Shown: positions 1 through 5,208 of the stretch, piece by piece
Numbering within the stretch: position 1 is the stretch's first letter
Layout of the letters: the number at the start of each line of letters is the position of its first letter
From: an uncultured bacterium
Lineage (GTDB): Bacteria; Bacillota; Clostridia; Lachnospirales; Lachnospiraceae
Direction: 5' to 3'
Length of the DNA stretch: 9,365 bases
Assembly: GCA_905214365.1 (NCBI GenBank)
Contig: CAJMMH010000091.1
Coordinates: forward strand, 1-9,365
Translations under genes and position numbers: made by a program
The notes under the pieces: model-generated
Database searches by the model: none
Told to the model about the DNA's origin: nothing
Seen by the model: the letters and a program-made list of their open reading frames with translations, nothing else

Positions 1-1332
1 CTCATCCGTAGACATAACCAGCTTCTCTGCTCTGGAGTTTGCATTAAACAGCTCCTGAGAAGCGACTGCGTCTTCCGGGCTTACCAGCGGATATTCCTTT
101 GCGAACTCATCGGAGATACCGATATCAAGTGCCAGGCAGTCAAACGGATACGGAGTTCCAGGAGTCTCACGGGACTCAAGTCCGTGAAGCTGACCCTCTT
201 CATACTCAACGCCGCAAACTTCGCCTGCATCCATGGTCCAGTGAACACCCTCAACACCAAATGTCCACAGTGCCTGATACTCGCCGCCTAAGAACATCGG
301 CTCGATGAAATACTTGAATACGCCTTCCGGATTCTCACAAGCAGTGGTAATGGACCAGCCGCCGGTGCAGCGGTCAATATAGGTTCCGACTTCCTCGATC
401 GGCGGGATTGCAACCAGCTCGCTGTCAACCTCATTGGCTTCCAGATTTACCTTCAGAGTGTTTGCCCACTTACCAGCCCAGTAGGTCATAATACCGGTTT
501 TGTTCTCAAAGAACTTGTTGCGGACAGCCTTGGTATCATTGGTCAGAGTTTCCGGATCGATATAACCCTTGGCATAAGCGTCCTTCAGTCTCTGCAGCGC
601 TTCCTTCATTGCCGGCTCAGTAAAGCCGTCAACCCAGGTTCCATCTTCCTTCTGATAGAAGCTCGGATACGCATCCTGATAGAACTCCGGCAGATAGTTT
701 ACATACGGATTCTCCGGTCCGATCAGACCAGCTGCGGAAACCGCATAGGTGTTGCCGTCAACGCCGTCGCCATCCGGATCACCATTGGTGAACGCGTCGC
801 AGACTGCCAGATACTCTTCGTAGTTGGTCGGAGCGTCCAGACCTACATTGTCAAGCCATGCCTTCTTAAGATAGGTAACAGTACCGTTGCCTCTGCCTCT
901 GGTAATTCCATACAGATGGCCGTCGATGTACTTTGCATCCTCAACTGCAAGATCAGACTCGTTCAGAGCCGCGCGTGCCTCGGACGCCTCCCATGCATCA
1001 GTCATATCCCACAGGATACCTTCAGACGCATAGCTTGCGTAATAGGTTGCGTTCAGAAGAATTACATCCGGCAGCTCGCCGCTGGCGATGGTCTGACTCA
1101 GAACATCATAGTAGCTGGAGTGATCCGGCTGAATAATTTCAAGCTCAATACCAGTCAGCTCTTTAAACTTCTGCACCCACTCATCCTGTCCATTCTGAGC
1201 GGTATAGAATGTACCATCTACCATCATGGTAATCTTCTCCGGCTTCTCAATCTCATCTGCCGCTGCCGGAACAGTCAGTCCAGAAACAACCATTGCAGAT
1301 GCAAGCAGAGTTCCAAATACTCTTCTTTTCAT
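1..1332 (-). CDS. Extracellular sugar-binding protein of an ABC importer (C-terminus cut off by window edge)
   Basis: Reading the minus strand from ATG at 1332 gives 444 uninterrupted codons reaching base 1, so the C-terminus lies outside the window. The protein has an SBP family 1 / LipO-like architecture. Residues 1-25 are a signal peptide (KRR, hydrophobic core, AAA|D cleavage site). A typical lobe-1 start follows, with ASGELPDV at 83-90, a DPDGDGVDGNTY segment at 185-196 (common in LipO-type proteins) and GGWSIT at 324-329. The expected role is capture of an oligosaccharide outside the cell and delivery to a membrane permease; the permease genes would lie to the left and are not visible. 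Oddly, no cysteine occurs before residue 178, so there is no lipobox, although Gram-positive binding proteins are usually lipoproteins. The start is fixed by AAGGAGGAGA at 1341-1350. Divergence from a pectinase gene suggests, but does not prove, an oligogalacturonide substrate. Family call is firm; substrate is inference. Confidence 0.9.
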   Translation of the reverse strand, partial: MKRRVFGTLLASAMVVSGLTVPAAADEIEKPEKITMMVDGTFYTAQNGQDEWVQKFKELTGIELEIIQPDHSSYYDVLSQTIASGELPDVILLNATYYASYASEGILWDMTDAWEASEARAALNESDLAVEDAKYIDGHLYGITRGRGNGTVTYLKKAWLDNVGLDAPTNYEEYLAVCDAFTNGDPDGDGVDGNTYAVSAAGLIGPENPYVNYLPEFYQDAYPSFYQKEDGTWVDGFTEPAMKEALQRLKDAYAKGYIDPETLTNDTKAVRNKFFENKTGIMTYWAGKWANTLKVNLEANEVDSELVAIPPIEEVGTYIDRCTGGWSITTACENPEGVFKYFIEPMFLGGEYQALWTFGVEGVHWTMDAGEVCGVEYEEGQLHGLESRETPGTPYPFDCLALDIGISDEFAKEYPLVSPEDAVASQELFNANSRAEKLVMSTDE

Positions 1333-1340
1333 TGTAAATC

Positions 1341-1350
1341 TCTCCTCCTT
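1341..1350 (-). promoter_or_regulatory. Ribosome binding site of the binding-protein gene
   Basis: The minus strand reads AAGGAGGAGA ending 8 nt before ATG 1332, a near-complete match to the anti-Shine-Dalgarno sequence. It decides the start and predicts strong translation, as expected for an abundant binding protein. Confidence 0.85.
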
Positions 1351-1361
1351 AAACGTTTTCA
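1348..1361 (-). promoter_or_regulatory. Possible cre / LacI-family operator in the binding-protein leader
   Basis: The minus strand reads TGAAAACGTTTAAG. It keeps the TGAAA half, the central CG and the following T of the CcpA cre consensus (TGWAANCGNTNWCA), but ends AG instead of CA. It lies downstream of the predicted start of transcription and directly abuts the ribosome binding site, where a bound repressor could act as a roadblock. It fits carbon-catabolite control or a local LacI-type regulator. This is a motif match only. Confidence 0.35.
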
Positions 1362-1385
1362 GACCTTGCGTCAGCCGCCGATTTC

Positions 1386-1422
1386 GGAAATTTTTTCAAA
1401 TTTCCATCAATTCTGCAATTGA
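1386..1422. repeat. Two adjacent inverted repeats in the binding-protein leader
   Basis: GGAAATTT at 1386-1393 and AAATTTCC at 1398-1405 form a perfect 8-bp inverted repeat with a 4-nt gap. Directly next to it, TCAATT at 1407-1412 and AATTGA at 1417-1422 form a perfect 6-bp repeat with a 4-nt gap. Both lie in the predicted 5' leader of the binding-protein mRNA. They could be operators or weak RNA hairpins. In AT-rich DNA such symmetries also arise by chance. Confidence 0.4.
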
Positions 1423-1476
1423 GTATATTTACTGCGAACCGTTACACGCTCGCCGACACTACCCCTGATTGCTTTT

Positions 1477-1505
1477 ATCATACTATAAATGTTTTCAAAA
1501 ATCAA
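1477..1505 (-). promoter_or_regulatory. Predicted SigA promoter of the binding-protein gene
   Basis: On the minus strand a -35 box TTGATT (1505-1500) is followed after 17 bp by a -10 box TATGAT (1482-1477). Transcription would start near 1470 and give a leader of about 137 nt. An overlapping TATAGT lies five bases upstream of the -10. The 17-bp spacing is optimal and the site lies in the AT-rich part of the spacer. Confidence 0.55.
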
Positions 1506-1555
1506 TTGTTTATTTCCTGGAAATTTGTTGTTTTTTTAAGATTCTCTTCTTTTCC

Positions 1556-1584
1556 TTGAAAGTCATTTTATAAATTGATATAAT
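1556..1584 (+). promoter_or_regulatory. SigA-type promoter of the pectinase/serine-hydrolase operon
   Basis: TTGAAA at 1556-1561 and TATAAT at 1579-1584 are separated by exactly 17 bp, close to the housekeeping consensus. Transcription should start near 1591, leaving a leader of about 107 nt before ATG 1698. The -10 box is embedded in an inverted repeat (ATTGAT 1574-1579 / ATCAAT 1589-1594) that covers the -10 and start site, a position suited to repression. Confidence 0.75.
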
Positions 1585-1611
1585 AGAAATCAATCGTGCT
1601 GCCATTTTCCG

Positions 1612-1641
1612 AACGAAAAACTTGTAATTTTCGTTATTTTT
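1612..1641 (+). repeat. Perfect 8-bp inverted repeat followed by a T-rich run in the pectinase leader
   Basis: AACGAAAA at 1612-1619 and TTTTCGTT at 1628-1635 pair perfectly around an 8-nt gap, and ATTTTTT follows at 1636-1642. It lies in the transcribed leader. It could be an operator or a weak attenuator hairpin; the A/U-rich stem makes an efficient terminator unlikely. Confidence 0.45.
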
Positions 1642-1647
1642 TCTAAA

Positions 1648-1659
1648 ATTGTATACAAT
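1648..1659. promoter_or_regulatory. 12-bp perfect palindrome, GntR-family operator candidate
   Basis: ATTGTATACAAT reads the same on both strands. Its core TTGTATACAA has the NGTN(4)ACN form recognised by many FadR-subfamily GntR regulators, a group that includes hexuronate regulators such as UxuR and ExuR. It lies in the transcribed leader 38 nt upstream of the pectinase start, where a bound repressor could block elongation. The regulator is not in the window; assignment to a hexuronate-sensing protein is inference from context. Confidence 0.55.
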
Positions 1660-1697
1660 ATCAGTCGGGGCTTCCCGGCGAAAGGAGTTTTCTTCTT

Positions 1698-2975
1698 ATG
1701 ATTACCGATTCTAATCTGTCTGTTGGATCCCGGTTTGCGTCCGCCGGGTCAATGTCGCCCTATGGAACGCCGTTCCCGATGGATGAAATTTTGTCTCCGT
1801 CCATCCCGAAACGCATCATTTTCTGTGAATCCTACCCGTCTGTACAGGCTGCCGTAAATGCCTGCGCGGCTCTTGGCGGCGGAACGGTTGTTGTCGATTC
1901 CGGCATCCACGAAACCGGGCCGATCCGCTTAAAAAGCCATATCTGTCTCCACCTGAAGGAAGGCGCCGTCCTCCGCTTTTCCAACCGGCCATCCGATTAC
2001 CTTCCGGTTGTCTTTACCCGCTGGGAAGGAACCGAATGCTACAATTATTCACCGCTGATCTACGCGATTGACTGCACCGATATTGCGGTTACAGGAACCG
2101 GGACGCTTGATGGAAACGGCAACGCCTGGTGGCCCTGGAAAAAACTCCAGCAGCCCGGCGCCGACCGTCTGTACAACGCAGGAGCGTCCGGCACTCCGGT
2201 GGAAGAGCGTATTTTCGGCACGGAAGCCGACGCACTCCGCCCGTCCTTCCTCCAGTTTGTACGCTGCAGCCGCATCCTTCTTTCTGATTTTACCATCACC
2301 GATGGCCCGCAGTGGACGATTCATCCGGTTTACTGCTCCGAGGTTACAGTCCGCAGCGTCAACGTCAGCACCCACGGCCCGAATACCGACGGTCTCAACC
2401 CGGATTCCTGCCGACGCGTCCTGATCGAAAATTGCCGGTTTGAAACCGGAGACGACTGCATCGCAATCAATTCCGGCATCAACGAAGACGGCTGGCGTGT
2501 CGGCATTCCCTGCGAGGATATTGTCATCCGTAACTGCCGCATGACCGGCGGACACGGCGGCCTGGTCATCGGAAGCGCTGAATCCGGCAATGTACGCCAT
2601 ATTTATGCCTGTGACTGTGAAATCGACGGCCCTGCGCAGGGCATCCGCTTAAAATCCATGCGCGGACGCGGCGGCGTTGTGGAAGACGTCCTGTTTGAAC
2701 GGATTCAGATCGACAACACGCCGTTAGAAGCCATTCTGATTAACATGTTCTACGACGCGAGTACGGTTGTTCCGAAAACACTGACACCGCCGGTCTTCCG
2801 CCGCATTATGATCCGGAACGTCTCCGGCAGCGGCTGCGGCACGGCAATCCTGCTGAAGGGTCTGCCGGAGCAGAAGCTCGAAGATGTCATCCTGGAGAAT
2901 ATCTCCATCCAGGCAGAGCAGTCCTTTGTCTCCAGCGATATTTCCGGACTGACATTAAATCATGTGATGGTTTAA
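1698..2975 (+). CDS. GH28 polygalacturonase-type glycoside hydrolase, cytoplasmic
   Basis: The 425-residue protein carries the GH28 active-site set in order: NTDG at 229-232 (D231), GDDC at 251-254 (D252, D253), GHGG at 285-288 (H286) and RLKS at 317-320 (K319). GH28 enzymes are right-handed beta-helices that hydrolyse alpha-1,4-galacturonosyl links in pectin by inversion. GDDCIAINSG has Asn where many relatives have Lys. The protein starts without a signal peptide or membrane segment, and its length fits a single catalytic domain, so it probably acts in the cytoplasm on imported oligosaccharides, likely as an exo-acting enzyme. The start at ATG 1698 is supported by AAAGGAG at 1681-1687. The gene leads a plus-strand unit with the serine hydrolase 157 nt downstream. 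Family is firm; a rhamnogalacturonan or xylogalacturonan substrate remains possible. Confidence 0.92.
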   Translation: MITDSNLSVGSRFASAGSMSPYGTPFPMDEILSPSIPKRIIFCESYPSVQAAVNACAALGGGTVVVDSGIHETGPIRLKSHICLHLKEGAVLRFSNRPSDYLPVVFTRWEGTECYNYSPLIYAIDCTDIAVTGTGTLDGNGNAWWPWKKLQQPGADRLYNAGASGTPVEERIFGTEADALRPSFLQFVRCSRILLSDFTITDGPQWTIHPVYCSEVTVRSVNVSTHGPNTDGLNPDSCRRVLIENCRFETGDDCIAINSGINEDGWRVGIPCEDIVIRNCRMTGGHGGLVIGSAESGNVRHIYACDCEIDGPAQGIRLKSMRGRGGVVEDVLFERIQIDNTPLEAILINMFYDASTVVPKTLTPPVFRRIMIRNVSGSGCGTAILLKGLPEQKLEDVILENISIQAEQSFVSSDISGLTLNHVMV

Positions 2976-3052
2976 CAAATCAAGGAAGTCCCCTGCTTCA
3001 ATTGCGAATATCCGCTTTACGCGAAATCTCATCGCCTGAAAGCTGAGCTGTC

Positions 3053-3087
3053 AAACCGTCTGGCAGATATTGCCCTGCAAACGGTTT
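3053..3087 (+). repeat. Nested stem-loop between the pectinase and serine-hydrolase genes
   Basis: Outer arms AAACCGT (3053-3059) and ACGGTTT (3081-3087) enclose inner arms GGCA (3062-3065) and TGCC (3071-3074). No T-run follows, so it does not look like an intrinsic terminator. It may stabilise the downstream message or mark an mRNA processing point in the 157-nt intercistronic gap, which otherwise shows no promoter I would defend. Confidence 0.4.
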
Positions 3088-3132
3088 CCCGGCTCTTTCG
3101 GCTCTTTGCCACACGAAGAAAGGATAACATTT

Positions 3133-4644
3133 ATGAAACTGAATTTACTGACTCCGGCCACTCCTGAGGACGTTGGCATCCCCTCCCGCGTTATTTCCTC
3201 ACTGATTGCCGATCTGAAGGAAAAAGGAATCCCGATGCACAGCCTGCTGCTGTGGCGGCGCGGGAAGCTGATTGCGGAAGGCTACTATGCGCCGTGCCGG
3301 AAGGATGAACTGCACCGGATGTTTTCCGTTACCAAAAGCTTTGTTTCCGCTGCCGTCGGCGTCCTGTGTGACCGCGGACGCTGCAGCCTTGATGATCCGA
3401 TTATCCGTTATTTTCCGGAGTACCTTCCCAAGCAGGTGCACCCCTGGCTGGCACAGACCACCATCCGCGATATGCTGATGATGCGTTCCTGCCATGCCGC
3501 GACCACCTATAAAATCCACCCGGAAACCAACTGGGTTCAGAGCTTTTTTACCGTGCCGCCGACCCATAAGCCGGGAACTGTCTTCCATTATGACACCTCA
3601 TCGTCCCACACGCTCTGCGCGCTGGTTGAAAAGCTGACCGGCAAAAAGCTGCTTGATTTTCTGCGCGAGGTTTGTCTTGATGACATCGGTTTCTCGAAGG
3701 AAGCGTATATTATCGAAGATCCATTCGGTACCTCCGCCGGAGGCTCCGGCCTGATGGCGACCCCGCGCGATCTGCTGCGTTTTGCGATTCTCGTTATGAA
3801 CAACGGCAATCTCAACGGCACACAGTACCTGCCTGACTGGTATCTGCGTGAAGCCTGCTCCTGCCTGACCCCGAACTGTGTCACCGGTCCAATTCCGGAG
3901 GAATGCCTCGGATACGGCTACCAGTTCTGGCGCGGCCGCCACGGAAGCATCATCTGCTACGGCATGGGCGGACAGCTCGCAGTTATGATGCCGCAGCATG
4001 AGCTGATCTGCGTTACGACTGCCGATACGCAGGGCTACGGCGGCGGCAACCAGGTCATCTATGACGCACTGTTTGATCATCTGCTTCCGCTTCCGGAAAA
4101 CGGCCCGATCCGGCCGACCCGTTCCTGGCAGGAAGCTCTTTCCCAGACCCTTCAGACGCTGCAGATTGAACCGCTTGCTCCATCTGACAGCATTCCGTTC
4201 CCGGACGGATACGGGCCGCTCCGCGGTCCCCGCCAGGCAGAAATTGACGAGCTTCGCTACCGGATTCTTCCGGCTGATGCCTTCTCGGCGGATGCCGCGG
4301 CTGCTTTGGACAGCAATGCACCCGGATTTCATTCTGTTTCCTTCTCCTTCAGCCATCGGGAGGGCGTATTTTCTTACCGCTACCAGGGAACGGACTGCCG
4401 TATAGTCTTCGGCATCGGCCGCATGGCAGAAAGCAGGCTTCCGATCTACGGATACAAATACGCGGCAAGCGGCCTCTGGCTGTCTCCGGACTGCCTCTAC
4501 ATCCGCGTCCATCTGCTTGATACCTGCGTCGGCTCGCTCCACATCCAGGCATACTTCGGTGACAACGATGTTACTATCTTTCTCCGGAAACAGGAAGAAT
4601 CCCTGTTCAAGGAATTCAATGGTCATCTTTATGGAATCCGCTGA
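3133..4644 (+). CDS. Beta-lactamase-fold serine hydrolase (probable esterase) with extra C-terminal domain
   Basis: This 503-residue protein belongs to the beta-lactamase / class C serine hydrolase family (PF00144). S65-V-T-K68 is the SxxK nucleophile and base motif. Y153-D-T155 fits the second YxN/YxS-type motif. YGMGGQ at 276-281 occupies the place of the third (KTG/HxG) motif. The catalytic domain ends near residue 320. Residues from about 340 to 503 form an additional beta-rich region not present in minimal members. There is no signal peptide, which argues against a cell-wall penicillin-binding role. Sitting after a pectinase, it may remove acetyl or other ester groups from imported pectic oligosaccharides; this is inference. 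I chose ATG 3133 over an in-frame ATG at 3070 because GAAAGGA at 3118-3124 sits 8 nt ahead and the residues from 3070 to 3132 look like untranslated leader. A terminator follows at 4791-4827. Confidence 0.87.
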   Translation: MKLNLLTPATPEDVGIPSRVISSLIADLKEKGIPMHSLLLWRRGKLIAEGYYAPCRKDELHRMFSVTKSFVSAAVGVLCDRGRCSLDDPIIRYFPEYLPKQVHPWLAQTTIRDMLMMRSCHAATTYKIHPETNWVQSFFTVPPTHKPGTVFHYDTSSSHTLCALVEKLTGKKLLDFLREVCLDDIGFSKEAYIIEDPFGTSAGGSGLMATPRDLLRFAILVMNNGNLNGTQYLPDWYLREACSCLTPNCVTGPIPEECLGYGYQFWRGRHGSIICYGMGGQLAVMMPQHELICVTTADTQGYGGGNQVIYDALFDHLLPLPENGPIRPTRSWQEALSQTLQTLQIEPLAPSDSIPFPDGYGPLRGPRQAEIDELRYRILPADAFSADAAAALDSNAPGFHSVSFSFSHREGVFSYRYQGTDCRIVFGIGRMAESRLPIYGYKYAASGLWLSPDCLYIRVHLLDTCVGSLHIQAYFGDNDVTIFLRKQEESLFKEFNGHLYGIR

Positions 4645-4759
4645 CGCGCAAATGCCGCTCTGAACAAAGAATGGGCCTTGGCACATTCCCGCGCCTGCGG
4701 CGGTCGCTTGCGACATCTACATTGTACGTCGCAGTGCGCATCCCCGCGGAGCGTTTTTA
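4645..4759. other. GC-rich non-coding spacer with inverted repeat; candidate interspersed repeat
   Basis: Between the serine hydrolase stop and the terminator lies about 115 nt of very GC-rich DNA with short symmetric blocks, for example TGCGAC at 4709-4714 against GTCGCA at 4728-4733 and GCGC blocks at 4691-4694 and 4736-4739. It is unlike the AT-rich spacers elsewhere in the window. No credible gene fits. Its composition and dyads are those of REP-like intergenic repeats, but only one copy is visible here. Confidence 0.35.
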
Positions 4760-4760
4760 C

Positions 4761-4854
4761 TTTGCAGGAAAGCAATTTCCTGTAAAGCAAAAAAAGATCC
4801 GAAAACCGCAAGGTTCCGGATCTTTTTACTTACTGGAAATTGCTTTCCTGCAAA
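4761..4854. repeat. Long nested hairpin: 20-bp perfect inverted repeat enclosing the terminator
   Basis: Bases 4761-4780 are the exact reverse complement of 4835-4854. The right arm covers the last codons of the Hpt gene (LQESNF). Inside lies the terminator stem, giving a 94-nt hairpin: 20 bp, an internal loop (10 nt on one side, 7 on the other), 11 bp, a 2x1 loop, 4 bp and a GCAA tetraloop. The left arm is also part of a local 12-pair hairpin at 4760-4787 (one G-U pair), again with a GCAA tetraloop, so two alternative folds compete. Confidence 0.75.
4791..4827. terminator. Bidirectional intrinsic terminator between convergent operons
   Basis: AAAAAGATCCG (4791-4801) pairs perfectly with CGGATCTTTTT (4817-4827), and AACC/GGTT closes a GCAA loop at 4808-4811. 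The plus strand ends in five T, and the minus strand ends in seven T (complement of 4788-4796 region). It can stop the serine-hydrolase transcript arriving from the left and the Hpt transcript arriving from the right, which end convergently here. Confidence 0.85.
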
Positions 4855-5192
4855 CGCTGAATCGCCGCAATTGTCCGCTCATATGCCGCGTCAATTTTTG
4901 TCATCAGGTCGGTCGCGCCCGGATTCTTTCCGCCGCGCAGCAGCTCCGTCAGCTCCGCCGTCGGCTCATACAGAGCCGTCATTCCAAGGTTCTGGCTTAC
5001 ACCTTTGAGCGTATGTGCAGCCCGGAACGCGTCCTCCCACTGCCCTTCCTTCATTGTGCGTGACAGCTCGCCGTAGCTCGGATCCCCCGGAAACTTCAAA
5101 ATCACACGCTGCATCAGTTTCTCACTGCACAGTCTGCGCAGCGTTCCCTGATAATCGCCGCCCATCTGAATGTAACACTCTTCTAATGTCAT
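4830..5192 (-). CDS. Stand-alone Hpt (histidine phosphotransfer) protein
   Basis: The 120-residue all-helical protein contains the Hpt signature AHTLKGVSQNLGM with the phospho-accepting histidine at H60 and the supporting lysine K63. Such proteins shuttle phosphoryl groups between the receiver domain of a hybrid histidine kinase and a response regulator in the cytoplasm. Length is normal for a single Hpt domain. ATG 5192 is preceded by AGGAGG at 5206-5201, and the gene starts 16 nt after the stop of the HD-GYP response regulator, so the two are co-transcribed and that regulator is the likely partner. No kinase is encoded nearby. The last codons lie inside the arm of the long hairpin that holds the terminator. 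Confidence 0.92.
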   Translation of the reverse strand: MTLEECYIQMGGDYQGTLRRLCSEKLMQRVILKFPGDPSYGELSRTMKEGQWEDAFRAAHTLKGVSQNLGMTALYEPTAELTELLRGGKNPGATDLMTKIDAAYERTIAAIQRLQESNFQ

Positions 5193-5208
5193 TTATCTTT
5201 CCTCCTGT

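Larger units (their letters stand above)
1333..1697. other. Divergent control region between sugar-import gene and pectinase operon
   Basis: This 365-bp spacer contains no plausible gene. It holds one promoter for each direction (1477-1505 minus, 1556-1584 plus), a cre-like site, two inverted repeats on the binding-protein side, and three further symmetric elements on the pectinase side (1574-1594, 1612-1635, 1648-1659). The two leaders are long (about 137 and 107 nt). The layout suggests coordinated induction of uptake and breakdown genes by one or more local regulators, none of which is encoded in the window. Confidence 0.6.

Noticed and set aside
916..1422. Plus-strand open frame across the binding-protein start and control region
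   Set aside because: It is antisense to the signal peptide and N-terminus of the binding protein, is rich in Cys, His and Arg, and crosses regulatory DNA.
3070..3132. Upstream in-frame ATG that would lengthen the serine hydrolase by 21 residues
   Set aside because: There is no ribosome binding site at 3070, whereas GAAAGGA is ideally spaced before ATG 3133; the extension overlaps the intercistronic hairpin.
3598..4716. Long minus-strand open frame of 372 codons opposite the serine hydrolase
   Set aside because: It is antisense to a gene with clear family motifs, has no recognisable domain, and is explained by the GC-rich third codon positions of the real gene.
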